The position numbers and the translations under genes are program-made. A DNA stretch of 64,000 bases from Prodigiosinella aquatilis (GTDB lineage: Bacteria; Pseudomonadota; Gammaproteobacteria; Enterobacterales; Enterobacteriaceae): assembly GCA_030388725.1 (NCBI GenBank), contig CP128857.1, forward strand, positions 248,001 to 312,000, read 5' to 3'. A model generated the notes under the pieces. The model saw only the letters and a program-made list of their open reading frames with translations, was not told the DNA's origin and ran no database searches. Shown in pieces: positions 47,364-58,189 of the stretch (position 1 is its first letter; each line of letters starts with the position of its first letter).

Positions 47364-48068
47364 ATGGCTAAGCTGACCAAGCGCATGCGCGTGATCCGTG
47401 AAAAAGTTGATGTGACCAAACAATATGACATCAACGAAGCTGTTGCTCTGCTCAAAGAGCTGGCCACCGCTAAATTTGTCGAAAGTGTGGATGTTGCTGT
47501 TAATCTCGGCATCGATGCACGTAAATCTGATCAGAACGTACGTGGTGCAACTGTTCTGCCGCATGGCACTGGACGTACTGTACGTGTCGCTGTGTTTGCT
47601 CAAGGTGCAAACGCTGAAGCGGCTAAAGCTGCTGGCGCTGACCTGATAGGTATGGACGATCTGGCTGATCAGATCAAAAAAGGCGAAATGAATTTTGACG
47701 TAGTTATCGCTTCTCCGGATGCAATGCGCGTTGTCGGCCAATTAGGCCAGATTCTGGGACCACGTGGTCTGATGCCAAACCCGAAAGTGGGTACTGTGAC
47801 GCCTAACGTTGCTGAAGCAGTTAAAAATGCTAAAGCCGGTCAGGTTCGTTACCGTAACGACAAGAACGGTATCATCCATACTACGATAGGTAAGGTTGAT
47901 TTCGATTCTGACAAACTGAAAGAAAACCTGGAGTCTCTGTTGATTGCGCTGAAAAAAGCGAAACCAGCTCAGGCGAAAGGCGTGTACATCAAGAAAGTCA
48001 GCCTGTCGACCACGATGGGTGCTGGTGTTGCCATCGATCAGAGTGGCCTGAACGCTGTTGCAGGCTGA
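47364..48068 (+). CDS. rplA: Ribosomal protein L1
   Basis: The 234-residue protein starts 3 bases after rplK. The signature GPRGLMPNPKVGTVTPNV is present. It binds the L1 stalk and represses its own operon by binding the rplK leader. Confidence 0.98.
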   Translation: MAKLTKRMRVIREKVDVTKQYDINEAVALLKELATAKFVESVDVAVNLGIDARKSDQNVRGATVLPHGTGRTVRVAVFAQGANAEAAKAAGADLIGMDDLADQIKKGEMNFDVVIASPDAMRVVGQLGQILGPRGLMPNPKVGTVTPNVAEAVKNAKAGQVRYRNDKNGIIHTTIGKVDFDSDKLKENLESLLIALKKAKPAQAKGVYIKKVSLSTTMGAGVAIDQSGLNAVAG

Positions 48069-48083
48069 TAGCGTTTGTTTTTC

Positions 48084-48112
48084 TTTACCGGGACGTGAGA
48101 TTTCTTTATAAT
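48084..48112 (+). promoter_or_regulatory. Promoter before rplJ (PL10)
   Basis: TTTACC and TATAAT are 17 bases apart. This stands just after rplA, at the position of the L10 promoter of E. coli. Confidence 0.6.
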
Positions 48113-48157
48113 CTTACGCCCGTTGTTCCATTAAGGAACAAAAACGAATTTTCGGTT

Positions 48158-48245
48158 GGAGCCTGGCCTAATCCAGGCCTCCGTCCAAGACCGCAGGTGT
48201 TTCGTAAGAAACTTAATCTTCCTGCGTAGACGGTGACAGAGCCTA
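48158..48245 (+). ncRNA. L10 leader (autoregulatory mRNA structure)
   Basis: GGAGCCTGGCC and AGGCCTCCGTCC, then CCGCAGG paired with CCTGCG and GACGG-TGACAG, give the kinked helix-bulge form of the enterobacterial L10 leader. The L10-(L12)4 complex binds here and blocks rplJ translation. It lies about 140 bases before rplJ. Confidence 0.85.
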
Positions 48246-48385
48246 AAGAACATTTTTTCTTTATTTTTATAGAAATAGTCTTTGCTGGATTCTGCTCACC
48301 GTGTTTTAACGCCTGTTCGCTATTTTGGTGTCAGGTGAAGTGAGTTCCGGAGAATTTCTCCGGCTAAATCCAGGAGCAAAAGCTA

Positions 48386-48883
48386 ATGGCATTAAATCTT
48401 CAAGACAAACAAGCGATTGTTGCTGAAGTCAGTGAAGTGGCCAAAGGCGCGCAGTCTGCGGTTGTTGCGGATTCTCGTGGCGTTACCGTAGATAAAATGA
48501 CCGAACTGCGTAAAGCAGGTCGTGACGCTGGCGTATACATGCGTGTTGTTCGCAACACCCTGCTGCGTCGCATCGTTGAAGGCACTCAATTTGAATGCCT
48601 GAAAGACACGTTTGTTGGTCCAACCTTGATTGCATATTCTATGGAACACCCGGGTGCTGCTGCCCGTTTGTTCAAAGAGTTCGCCAAAGCGAATGCAAAA
48701 TTTGAGGTTAAAGCTGCAGCCTTTGAAGGTGAGTTGATTCCGGCGGCTCAAATTGACCGTCTGGCAACGCTGCCGACTTACGAAGAAGCACTGGCACGTC
48801 TGATGTCGACCATGAAAGAAGCCGCTGCCGGCAAACTGGTCCGCACTCTGGCTGCTGTTCGCGACCAGAAAGAAGCTGCTTAA
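48386..48883 (+). CDS. rplJ: Ribosomal protein L10
   Basis: The 165-residue protein anchors the L7/L12 dimers. It is collinear with E. coli L10, with VVADSRGVTVDKMTELRKA near the start. The gene is controlled through the leader upstream. Confidence 0.97.
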   Translation: MALNLQDKQAIVAEVSEVAKGAQSAVVADSRGVTVDKMTELRKAGRDAGVYMRVVRNTLLRRIVEGTQFECLKDTFVGPTLIAYSMEHPGAAARLFKEFAKANAKFEVKAAAFEGELIPAAQIDRLATLPTYEEALARLMSTMKEAAAGKLVRTLAAVRDQKEAA

Positions 48884-48948
48884 TTGCACTTTTTCTGTAT
48901 CGGATTTGCTAACGTATAAACTATTTCTGATTCTTAGGAACAATTGTT

Positions 48949-49317
48949 ATGTCTATCACTAAAGACCAAATTCTGGAAGCAGTAGCAGCGATGTCTGTTA
49001 TGGACGTTGTTGATCTGGTTTCTGCAATGGAAGAAAAATTCGGCGTTTCTGCTGCGGCTGCTGTAGCTGTTGCTGCTGCGGGTCCGGCTGAAGCTGCTGA
49101 AGAAAAAACTGAGTTCGATGTTATCCTGTCTGCTATCGGTGCTAACAAAGTTGCGGTTATCAAAGCCGTTCGTAGCGCAAGTGGCCTGGGCCTGAAAGAA
49201 GCCAAAGATCTGGTTGAATCTGCACCGGCTGTTGTTAAAGAAGCTATCAGCAAAGATGACGCTGAAGCTCTGAAAAAATCCCTGGAAGAAGCTGGTGCTT
49301 CTGTTGAAGTTAAATAA
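48949..49317 (+). CDS. rplL: Ribosomal protein L7/L12
   Basis: The 122-residue protein has an N-terminal dimer domain, an alanine-rich hinge (AAAVAVAAAGPAEAAE) and the factor-binding C-terminal domain with GLGLKEAKDLVE. It is present in several copies per ribosome. Confidence 0.98.
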   Translation: MSITKDQILEAVAAMSVMDVVDLVSAMEEKFGVSAAAAVAVAAAGPAEAAEEKTEFDVILSAIGANKVAVIKAVRSASGLGLKEAKDLVESAPAVVKEAISKDDAEALKKSLEEAGASVEVK

Positions 49318-49357
49318 GTTTAACTTCCAGGTTGCAGCCTGACTTAATCAGGCTGGC

Positions 49358-49388
49358 GGCTGGTGACTTTTGGGTCACCAGCCTTTTT
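49358..49388 (+). terminator. Attenuator between rplL and rpoB
   Basis: GGCTGGTGAC and GTCACCAGCC form a 10-bp stem followed by five T. In E. coli the same hairpin stops most transcripts and sets the ratio of ribosomal proteins to RNA polymerase. A smaller hairpin (CAGCCTGA/TCAGGCTG) lies just before it. Confidence 0.9.
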
Positions 49389-49651
49389 GCGCTGTAGGGA
49401 GTCAGTGGTGTTCCACACTGTTTGACCACTGATTAGCCCACAATATTTTTTTCTATCGACGACTTAATATATTGCACTTCTTGTTAGAGCTTTTCTCTGT
49501 ACACGGTGTAATGAAATGATTTAAGAGTGATAGAAATAAATATTGCGGAAAGTGTTCCATTTTCCGATCGATATAAACGGTGTTGTATGAACTGTCCTTT
49601 TTATTTAGGACGGACAGAGTGGTTCGACTTTTCAGCGAGTTGAGGAACCCT

Positions 49652-52600
49652 ATGGTTTACTCCTATACCGAGAAAAAACGTATTCGTAAGGATTTTGGTA
49701 AACGTCCGCAAGTGTTGGACATACCTTATCTCCTTTCTATCCAGCTTGACTCGTTCCAGAAGTTCATCGAGCAAGATCCGGAAGGTCAGTACGGATTGGA
49801 AGCAGCATTCCGTTCTGTTTTCCCAATTAAGAGTTACAGCGGCAATTCAGAGCTGCAATACGTTAGCTATCGCTTAGGCGAGCCGGTGTTTGACGTTAAA
49901 GAGTGTCAAATCCGTGGTGTAACGTTTTCTGCCCCGCTGCGTGTGAAGTTGCGTCTGGTGATCTACGAGCGCGAAGCGCCGGAAGGCACCGTTAAAGATA
50001 TTAAAGAACAAGAAGTTTACATGGGCGAAATTCCGCTCATGACAGAAAACGGCACCTTTGTCATTAACGGTACTGAGCGCGTTATCGTATCTCAGTTGCA
50101 CCGTAGTCCAGGTGTGTTCTTTGACAGCGACAAGGGTAAAACCCACTCTTCCGGTAAGGTGCTGTATAACGCACGTATTATTCCTTACCGTGGTTCCTGG
50201 CTGGATTTTGAATTCGACCCGAAAGACAATCTGTTTGTCCGTATCGACCGTCGCCGTAAATTGCCTGCGACCATCATTCTGCGTGCATTGAGTTACTCTA
50301 CCGAAGAAATTCTGAATTTGTTCTTCGACAAAGTAGCCTATGAAATCGACAACAATAAGTTGCAGATGGAACTGGTGCCAGAGCGCTTACGTGGCGAAAC
50401 TGCTTCTTTTGATATTGAAGCGAATGGCAAGGTCTACATTGAAAAAGGCCGTCGTATCACGGCTCGCCATATCCGTCTGTTAGAAAAAGATGGCATTGAG
50501 CGTATTGAAGTACCGGTGGAATACATTGCCGGTAAAGTATTGGCTAAAGATTATATTGATGTCGGCACGGGTGAAGTGATCGCTATGGCGAACATGGAAC
50601 TGTCGCTGGATTTGCTGGCTAAACTGAGCCAGGCAGGCCACAAACATATCGAAACGCTGTTTACCAATGATCTTGATCATGGCCCGTATATGTCTGAGAC
50701 ACTGCGTGTCGACCCAACCAGTGATCGTTTGAGTGCATTGGTTGAAATTTACCGCATGATGCGTCCGGGTGAGCCACCGACACGTGAAGCGGCTGAAACG
50801 CTGTTTGAAAACCTGTTCTTCTCTGAAGATCGTTATGATCTGTCGGCGGTTGGTCGTATGAAGTTCAACCGTTCTTTGCTGCGTGAGGAGATCGAAGGCT
50901 CCGGTATCCTGAGCAAAGAAGACATCATCGAAGTGATGAAGAAGCTCATCGATATCCGTAACGGTAAAGGTGAGGTGGATGATATCGACCACCTGGGTAA
51001 CCGTCGTATCCGTTCTGTTGGTGAAATGGCTGAAAACCAGTTCCGTGTGGGTCTGGTGCGTGTTGAGCGTGCGGTGAAAGAACGCCTGTCATTGGGCGAT
51101 CTGGACACATTAATGCCGCAGGATATGATCAATGCCAAGCCGATTTCTGCTGCAGTAAAAGAGTTCTTCGGTTCCAGTCAGTTGTCTCAATTTATGGATC
51201 AGAACAACCCACTGTCTGAAATTACGCATAAGCGTCGTATTTCTGCTTTGGGCCCTGGCGGTCTGACCCGTGAACGTGCGGGCTTTGAAGTTCGAGACGT
51301 ACATCCGACACACTATGGTCGTGTATGTCCTATCGAGACACCTGAAGGTCCTAACATCGGTCTGATTAACTCGTTGTCTGTATATGCACAGACTAACGAA
51401 TATGGTTTCCTGGAAACCCCGTATCGTCGTGTTCGTGATGATGTGGTGACAGATGAAATTCATTACCTGTCCGCGATTGAAGAAGGCAATTACGTTATTG
51501 CCCAGGCGAACACCAATCTGGACGAAGAAGGCCATTTCATAGATGAATTGGTTACTTGTCGTAACAAAGGCGAATCCAGCCTGTTTAGCCGCGATCAAGT
51601 TGACTATATGGACGTTTCCACCCAGCAGGTGGTTTCTGTCGGTGCATCACTGATTCCGTTCCTGGAACACGATGACGCCAACCGTGCATTGATGGGTGCG
51701 AACATGCAACGTCAGGCGGTACCGACTCTGCGTGCTGATAAGCCGCTGGTAGGCACTGGCATGGAGCGTGCGGTAGCGGTGGACTCTGGTGTAACTTCCG
51801 TTGCCAAACGTGGTGGTACCGTTCAGTACGTAGATGCTTCCCGTATTGTGATCAAGGTTAACGAAGATGAAATGTATCCGGGCGAAGCCGGCATTGATAT
51901 CTATAACCTGACTAAATATACCCGTTCCAACCAGAACACTTGTATCAACCAGATGCCTTGCGTATCACTGGGTGAGCCGGTTGAACGCGGTGATGTGTTG
52001 GCTGACGGCCCGTCTACCGACCTGGGTGAATTGGCTCTGGGTCAAAACATGCGCGTGGCGTTCATGCCGTGGAATGGTTACAACTTCGAAGACTCCATTC
52101 TCGTATCCGAGCGTGTAGTGCAGGAAGATCGCTTCACGACTATCCATATTCAGGAACTGGCATGTGTATCCCGTGATACCAAGTTAGGGCCTGAAGAGAT
52201 TACTGCGGATATCCCGAATGTGGGTGAAGCAGCGCTCTCCAAACTGGATGAGTCCGGCATTGTTTATATCGGTGCTGAAGTGACCGGTGGTGATATTCTG
52301 GTGGGTAAAGTAACGCCGAAAGGCGAAACTCAACTGACGCCGGAAGAGAAGCTGCTGCGAGCCATCTTTGGTGAAAAAGCGTCTGACGTTAAAGATTCGT
52401 CACTGCGTGTGCCAAACGGTGTTTCCGGCACGGTTATCGATGTTCAGGTCTTTACCCGCGATGGCGTGGAAAAAGACAAACGTGCGCTGGAAATCGAAGA
52501 AATGCAGTTGAAGCAGGCCAAAAAAGACCTGACGGAAGAGCTGCAGATTCTGGAAGCCGGCCTGTTTGCCCGTATTCACTACGTGCTGGTTGCCGGTGGC

Positions 52601-53680
52601 ATTGAAGCAGAGAAATTGGACAAACTGCCGCGTGAGCGTTGGCTGGAACTGGGTTTGACTGATGAAGAGAAGCAAAATCAGTTAGAACAGTTGGCGGAGC
52701 AGTATGACGAATTGAAGCACGAGTTCGAGAAAAAACTCGAAGCTAAACGTCGCAAGATCACTCAAGGTGATGATTTGGCTCCGGGCGTACTGAAGATCGT
52801 TAAGGTGTACCTGGCGGTTAAACGTCAGATTCAGCCAGGCGACAAGATGGCTGGTCGCCACGGTAACAAGGGTGTTATCTCCAAGATCAACCCGATCGAA
52901 GATATGCCTTACGATGAAAACGGCACGCCGGTAGATATCGTACTTAACCCGCTGGGCGTACCATCACGTATGAACATCGGTCAGATTCTGGAAACCCATT
53001 TGGGTATGGCTGCGAAAGGTATTGGTGACAAGATTAATGCCATGCTGAAGCAGCAGGAAGAAGTATCCAAATTGCGTGAATTTATCCAGAAAGCCTATGA
53101 TCTGGGTAATGACGTTCGCCAGAAAGTTGACTTGAACACCTTTACCGATGAAGAAGTACTGAGGCTGGCGGAAAACCTGAAAAAAGGTATGCCTATCGCC
53201 ACACCGGTATTTGACGGTGCCAAAGAAAGCGAGATTAAAGAATTGCTGAAACTGGGTGATCTGCCGACTTCCGGTCAGATTACGTTGTTCGATGGTCGAA
53301 CTGGTGAGCAATTCGAGCGCTCGGTTACTGTGGGCTACATGTACATGCTGAAACTGAACCATTTGGTGGATGACAAGATGCATGCCCGTTCTACCGGCTC
53401 TTATAGTCTGGTTACTCAGCAGCCGTTGGGTGGTAAGGCGCAGTTCGGTGGTCAGCGCTTCGGTGAGATGGAAGTGTGGGCGCTGGAAGCTTACGGTGCA
53501 GCCTATACTCTGCAGGAAATGCTGACGGTGAAATCTGATGACGTGAATGGCCGTACCAAGATGTATAAAAACATCGTGGATGGTGATCACCGGATGGAAC
53601 CAGGCATGCCGGAGTCCTTCAATGTGTTGTTGAAAGAAATCCGTTCGCTGGGTATCAACATCGAGCTGGAAGAAGATTAA
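49652..53680 (+). CDS. rpoB: RNA polymerase subunit beta
   Basis: With the start MVYSYTEKKRIRKDFGKRPQ at 49652 the protein has 1,342 residues, exactly as in E. coli; a longer frame is rejected. The rifampicin-site segment with FMDQNNPLSEITHKRRISAL has the sensitive wild-type form. The C-terminal switch and clamp parts end LEED. It is the catalytic partner of beta-prime. Confidence 0.99.
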   Translation: MVYSYTEKKRIRKDFGKRPQVLDIPYLLSIQLDSFQKFIEQDPEGQYGLEAAFRSVFPIKSYSGNSELQYVSYRLGEPVFDVKECQIRGVTFSAPLRVKLRLVIYEREAPEGTVKDIKEQEVYMGEIPLMTENGTFVINGTERVIVSQLHRSPGVFFDSDKGKTHSSGKVLYNARIIPYRGSWLDFEFDPKDNLFVRIDRRRKLPATIILRALSYSTEEILNLFFDKVAYEIDNNKLQMELVPERLRGETASFDIEANGKVYIEKGRRITARHIRLLEKDGIERIEVPVEYIAGKVLAKDYIDVGTGEVIAMANMELSLDLLAKLSQAGHKHIETLFTNDLDHGPYMSETLRVDPTSDRLSALVEIYRMMRPGEPPTREAAETLFENLFFSEDRYDLSAVGRMKFNRSLLREEIEGSGILSKEDIIEVMKKLIDIRNGKGEVDDIDHLGNRRIRSVGEMAENQFRVGLVRVERAVKERLSLGDLDTLMPQDMINAKPISAAVKEFFGSSQLSQFMDQNNPLSEITHKRRISALGPGGLTRERAGFEVRDVHPTHYGRVCPIETPEGPNIGLINSLSVYAQTNEYGFLETPYRRVRDDVVTDEIHYLSAIEEGNYVIAQANTNLDEEGHFIDELVTCRNKGESSLFSRDQVDYMDVSTQQVVSVGASLIPFLEHDDANRALMGANMQRQAVPTLRADKPLVGTGMERAVAVDSGVTSVAKRGGTVQYVDASRIVIKVNEDEMYPGEAGIDIYNLTKYTRSNQNTCINQMPCVSLGEPVERGDVLADGPSTDLGELALGQNMRVAFMPWNGYNFEDSILVSERVVQEDRFTTIHIQELACVSRDTKLGPEEITADIPNVGEAALSKLDESGIVYIGAEVTGGDILVGKVTPKGETQLTPEEKLLRAIFGEKASDVKDSSLRVPNGVSGTVIDVQVFTRDGVEKDKRALEIEEMQLKQAKKDLTEELQILEAGLFARIHYVLVAGGIEAEKLDKLPRERWLELGLTDEEKQNQLEQLAEQYDELKHEFEKKLEAKRRKITQGDDLAPGVLKIVKVYLAVKRQIQPGDKMAGRHGNKGVISKINPIEDMPYDENGTPVDIVLNPLGVPSRMNIGQILETHLGMAAKGIGDKINAMLKQQEEVSKLREFIQKAYDLGNDVRQKVDLNTFTDEEVLRLAENLKKGMPIATPVFDGAKESEIKELLKLGDLPTSGQITLFDGRTGEQFERSVTVGYMYMLKLNHLVDDKMHARSTGSYSLVTQQPLGGKAQFGGQRFGEMEVWALEAYGAAYTLQEMLTVKSDDVNGRTKMYKNIVDGDHRMEPGMPESFNVLLKEIRSLGINIELEED

Positions 53681-53716
53681 TTAAAGCCCGATCGCGTTGC
53701 TGGCATTCGTTACAGA

Positions 53717-53742
53717 GACACCTGAATTTCGGTTCAGGTGTC
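53717..53742 (+). other. Hairpin in the rpoB-rpoC gap
   Basis: GACACCTGAA and TTCAGGTGTC pair (10 bp) around TTTCGG. There is no T run, so it is an mRNA structure rather than a terminator. Confidence 0.7.
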
Positions 53743-53773
53743 TAACAGGTCTAACTCCGACAGGAGCCAATCC

Positions 53774-56700
53774 GTGAAAGACTTATTGAAGTTTCTGAAA
53801 GCGCAAACTAAAACCGAAGAGTTTGACGCGATCAAAATTGCTCTGGCTTCGCCAGACATGATCCGTTCCTGGTCTTTTGGTGAAGTTAAAAAGCCAGAGA
53901 CTATTAACTATCGTACGTTCAAACCTGAACGTGATGGCCTTTTCTGTGCTCGTATCTTTGGGCCAGTAAAAGATTACGAGTGCTTGTGCGGTAAGTACAA
54001 GCGCTTGAAACACCGTGGTGTTATTTGTGAGAAGTGCGGCGTTGAAGTGACCCAGACCAAAGTACGTCGTGAACGTATGGGACACATCGAACTGGCTTCT
54101 CCAACGGCACACATCTGGTTCCTGAAATCGTTGCCATCCCGCATCGGTTTACTGCTGGATATGCCGCTGCGTGATATCGAACGCGTACTGTACTTTGAAT
54201 CCTATGTAGTGGTTGAAGGCGGTATGACCAACCTGGAGCGCCGACAGATCCTGACTGAAGAGCAGTATCTGGATGCGCTGGAAGAGTTTGGTGATGAGTT
54301 CGATGCCAAAATGGGTGCCGAAGCTATTCAGGCCTTGTTGAAAAGCATGGATCTGGAGCAGGAATGCGAACAACTGCGTGAAGAATTGAATGAAACCAAC
54401 TCTGAAACCAAACGCAAGAAGCTGACCAAGCGCGTCAAGTTGCTGGAAGCCTTCATACAGTCTGGCAACAAGCCGGAGTGGATGATCCTGACCGTTCTGC
54501 CGGTTCTGCCGCCAGATCTGCGTCCGCTGGTTCCGCTGGATGGCGGTCGTTTCGCAACATCAGATCTGAACGATCTGTATCGTCGCGTTATCAACCGTAA
54601 CAACCGTCTGAAACGTCTGCTGGATCTGGCTGCGCCGGACATCATCGTACGTAACGAAAAACGTATGCTGCAGGAAGCGGTTGATGCCCTGCTGGATAAC
54701 GGTCGTCGCGGTCGTGCAATCACCGGTTCTAACAAACGTCCTCTGAAATCTTTGGCTGACATGATCAAAGGTAAACAGGGTCGTTTCCGTCAGAACCTGC
54801 TCGGTAAGCGTGTTGACTACTCCGGTCGTTCCGTTATTACCGTGGGTCCATACCTGCGTCTGCATCAGTGCGGTCTGCCGAAGAAAATGGCGTTGGAACT
54901 GTTCAAACCGTTCATCTACGGCAAGCTGGAACTGCGTGGTCTCGCTACCACCATCAAAGCTGCGAAGAAAATGGTTGAGCGTGAAGAAGCTGTCGTTTGG
55001 GATATCCTCGACGAAGTCATTCGCGAACACCCGGTACTGCTGAACCGTGCGCCAACTCTGCACCGTTTGGGTATTCAGGCGTTTGAACCGGTACTGATCG
55101 AAGGTAAAGCCATCCAGCTGCATCCGCTGGTTTGTGCGGCATACAACGCCGACTTCGATGGTGACCAGATGGCTGTTCACGTACCGCTGACACTGGAAGC
55201 CCAGTTGGAAGCGCGTGCGTTGATGATGTCTACCAACAACATTCTATCACCGGCGAATGGTGAGCCAATCATCGTTCCTTCCCAGGACGTGGTGTTGGGT
55301 CTGTACTACATGACCCGTGACTGTGTTAACGCCAAAGGCGAAGGCATGGTGTTGACGGGGCCGAAAGAAGCTGAGCGTATTTATCGCGCCGGTCTGGCTT
55401 CCCTGCATGCGCGTGTCAAAGTGCGTATCACCGAAGAGATCAGGAATACCGAAGGCGAGTCGATACACCGGACGTCTATTATCGATACAACTGTAGGCCG
55501 TGCGATCCTGTGGATGATCGTTCCGCAAGGTCTGCCGTTCTCTATCGTTAACCAGCCGTTAGGTAAAAAAGCTATTTCTAAAATGCTGAACACCTGTTAT
55601 CGCATTTTGGGCCTGAAGCCGACGGTTATCTTCGCTGACCAGATCATGTACACCGGTTTTGCTTACGCTGCCCGTTCAGGTGTATCCGTAGGTATTGATG
55701 ATATGGTGATCCCAGAGAAGAAAGCGGGGATTATCGAAGAAGCAGAAACCGAAGTTGCAGAGATCCAGGAACAGTTCCAGTCTGGTCTAGTAACTGCTGG
55801 TGAACGCTACAATAAGGTTATCGATATCTGGGCGGCGGCAAATGAACGCGTTGCCAAGGCGATGATGGAAAACCTGTCTGTTGAAGATGTGGTTAATCGT
55901 GATGGCGAAGTTGAGCAACAGGTTTCTTTTAACAGTATCTTTATGATGGCTGACTCCGGTGCGCGTGGTTCTGCGGCACAGATTCGTCAGTTGGCGGGTA
56001 TGCGTGGTCTGATGGCGAAGCCGGATGGCTCCATCATCGAAACACCTATTACCGCAAACTTCCGTGAAGGTCTGAACGTACTCCAGTACTTCATCTCTAC
56101 TCACGGTGCGCGTAAAGGTCTGGCGGATACGGCACTGAAAACCGCAAACTCCGGTTATCTGACACGCCGTTTGGTTGATGTGGCGCAGGATCTGGTAGTC
56201 ACTGAAGATGATTGTGGTACTCACGAAGGTATCATGATGACCCCGGTTATCGAGGGCGGTGACGTTAAAGAGCCGTTGCGTGAGCGTGTGCTTGGTCGTG
56301 TGACGGCTGAAGACGTTATCAAACCGGGTACAGCTGATATTCTGGTTCCACGTAATACGTTGCTGAACGAGAAATGGTGTGACCTGCTGGAAGAAAACTC
56401 TGTCGATGCGGTTAAAGTCCGTTCTGTCGTAAGTTGCGAAACTGACTTTGGCGTTTGCGCCAAGTGTTATGGACGTGACCTGGCGCGTGGGCACATCATC
56501 AACAAGGGTGAAGCAGTCGGGGTTATCGCGGCACAGTCCATCGGTGAACCAGGTACGCAGCTGACCATGCGTACGTTCCACATCGGTGGTGCGGCGTCTC
56601 GTGCGGCAGCCGAATCCAGTATTCAGGTGAAGAACAAAGGTAGCCTGAAACTGTTTAACGCGAAGTTCGTTATGAACAACGTGGGTAAACTGGTGATTAC

Positions 56701-57997
56701 ATCGCGTAATACCGAATTGAAGCTGATTGATGAATTCGGTCGCACCAAAGAAAGCTATAAAGTGCCTTATGGCGCGGTCATGGCGAAGGGCGATAGTGCT
56801 GATGTTGTCGGCGGCGAAACTGTTGCTAATTGGGATCCGCATACCATGCCGGTTATCACTGAAGTGAGCGGTAACATTCGCTTCACTGATATGATCGACA
56901 CCCAGACCATCACTCGTCAAACTGACGAACTGACTGGGTTGTCCTCTATCGTGATACTGGATAGTGCGGAACGTACCGGTGGTGGTAAAGAACTACGCCC
57001 GGCGTTGAAAATTGTAGATGCCAATGGCAATGATGTATTGATTCCGGGTACGGATATGCCTGCTCAATACTTCTTGCCGGGTAAAGCCATTGTCCAGTTG
57101 GAAGATGGTGTACAAATCAATGCAGGTGACACACTGGCACGTATCCCGCAGGAATCCGGCGGTACCAAGGATATTACCGGTGGTTTGCCACGTGTTGCGG
57201 ATCTGTTCGAAGCCCGTCGTCCGAAAGAACCGGCTATTCTGGCCGAAATCAGCGGTGTCGTTTCCTTCGGTAAAGAAACCAAAGGTAAACGTCGTCTGGT
57301 GATTACACCAATAGATGGCAGTGAACCGTATGAAGAGATGATTCCGAAGTGGCGTCAGCTCAACGTGTTTGAAGGTGAACTCGTAGAACGCGGAGATGTT
57401 ATCTCCGATGGCCCGGAATCTCCGCATGATATTCTGCGTCTGCGTGGTGTCCATGCTGTTACGCGCTATATCACCAACGAGGTTCAGGACGTTTACCGTC
57501 TGCAAGGTGTTAAGATTAACGATAAACACATTGAAGTTATCGTTCGTCAGATGCTGCGTAAATGTACCATCGCGAGTTCAGGTAGCTCGGAGTTCTTGGA
57601 AGGCGAACAGGCGGAAATTTCCCGCGTTAAGATTGCCAACCGCCAATTGGAAGCAAACGGCAAGATCTCGGCAACGTATGCCCGAGATTTGCTGGGTATC
57701 ACCAAGGCTTCTCTGGCTACCGAGTCCTTCATCTCTGCGGCATCATTCCAGGAAACTACTCGTGTGCTTACTGAAGCTGCGGTTGCGGGTAAACGTGATG
57801 AGCTGCGCGGTTTGAAAGAAAACGTGATCGTGGGTCGTTTGATCCCGGCTGGGACTGGTTATTCGTACCACCAGGAGCGTATGCGCCGTCGTCAGGTGGT
57901 TGATACCCCGGTTACGCCTCAGGTTAGCGCTGAAGAAGCTACGGCCAATTTGGCAGAGTTGTTGAATGCTGGTCTGGGTAACAACGACGACAAGTAA
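53774..57997 (+). CDS. rpoC: RNA polymerase subunit beta-prime
   Basis: With a GTG start at 53774 (MKDLLKFLKAQTKTEEFD) behind CAGGAG the protein has 1,407 residues, equal to E. coli. The zinc finger ECLCGKYKRLKHRGVICEKC, the catalytic NADFDGDQMAVH, and the second zinc site (SCETDFGVCAKCYGRDLA) are all present. It forms the active centre with RpoB. The upstream in-frame ATG at 53738 lies within the hairpin and is rejected. Confidence 0.99.
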   Translation: MKDLLKFLKAQTKTEEFDAIKIALASPDMIRSWSFGEVKKPETINYRTFKPERDGLFCARIFGPVKDYECLCGKYKRLKHRGVICEKCGVEVTQTKVRRERMGHIELASPTAHIWFLKSLPSRIGLLLDMPLRDIERVLYFESYVVVEGGMTNLERRQILTEEQYLDALEEFGDEFDAKMGAEAIQALLKSMDLEQECEQLREELNETNSETKRKKLTKRVKLLEAFIQSGNKPEWMILTVLPVLPPDLRPLVPLDGGRFATSDLNDLYRRVINRNNRLKRLLDLAAPDIIVRNEKRMLQEAVDALLDNGRRGRAITGSNKRPLKSLADMIKGKQGRFRQNLLGKRVDYSGRSVITVGPYLRLHQCGLPKKMALELFKPFIYGKLELRGLATTIKAAKKMVEREEAVVWDILDEVIREHPVLLNRAPTLHRLGIQAFEPVLIEGKAIQLHPLVCAAYNADFDGDQMAVHVPLTLEAQLEARALMMSTNNILSPANGEPIIVPSQDVVLGLYYMTRDCVNAKGEGMVLTGPKEAERIYRAGLASLHARVKVRITEEIRNTEGESIHRTSIIDTTVGRAILWMIVPQGLPFSIVNQPLGKKAISKMLNTCYRILGLKPTVIFADQIMYTGFAYAARSGVSVGIDDMVIPEKKAGIIEEAETEVAEIQEQFQSGLVTAGERYNKVIDIWAAANERVAKAMMENLSVEDVVNRDGEVEQQVSFNSIFMMADSGARGSAAQIRQLAGMRGLMAKPDGSIIETPITANFREGLNVLQYFISTHGARKGLADTALKTANSGYLTRRLVDVAQDLVVTEDDCGTHEGIMMTPVIEGGDVKEPLRERVLGRVTAEDVIKPGTADILVPRNTLLNEKWCDLLEENSVDAVKVRSVVSCETDFGVCAKCYGRDLARGHIINKGEAVGVIAAQSIGEPGTQLTMRTFHIGGAASRAAAESSIQVKNKGSLKLFNAKFVMNNVGKLVITSRNTELKLIDEFGRTKESYKVPYGAVMAKGDSADVVGGETVANWDPHTMPVITEVSGNIRFTDMIDTQTITRQTDELTGLSSIVILDSAERTGGGKELRPALKIVDANGNDVLIPGTDMPAQYFLPGKAIVQLEDGVQINAGDTLARIPQESGGTKDITGGLPRVADLFEARRPKEPAILAEISGVVSFGKETKGKRRLVITPIDGSEPYEEMIPKWRQLNVFEGELVERGDVISDGPESPHDILRLRGVHAVTRYITNEVQDVYRLQGVKINDKHIEVIVRQMLRKCTIASSGSSEFLEGEQAEISRVKIANRQLEANGKISATYARDLLGITKASLATESFISAASFQETTRVLTEAAVAGKRDELRGLKENVIVGRLIPAGTGYSYHQERMRRRQVVDTPVTPQVSAEEATANLAELLNAGLGNNDDK

Positions 57998-58015
57998 TCG
58001 TTAGTCAGGCTTGAT

Positions 58016-58051
58016 AAAAACCGCTCCTTAGCAGTAAGGAGCGGTTTTTTT
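58016..58051 (+). terminator. Terminator after rpoC
   Basis: AAAACCGCTCCTTA and TAAGGAGCGGTTTT give a 14-bp stem with a GCAG loop and a run of seven T. Confidence 0.95.
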
Positions 58052-58189
58052 ATGGCGTCTATCTGCCGCCGACCCTGCTTTGGTCCGTTGCTACACAGCG
58101 TTTAAAAACACTTCCGGCGTTTTTTATGCACAGAACATTTGATTATTGCGCTATAACATTCTGATGGACGCATCAAAAAGGCATGTTCA

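Noticed and set aside
46899..47741. 280-codon frame antisense to rplK-rplA
   Set aside because: It covers two genes of very high codon bias; such bias opens the opposite frame by itself.
55787..56920. Long open frame (377 codons) antisense to rpoC
   Set aside because: It is a shadow of strongly biased rpoC codon use; no ribosome site and no protein character.
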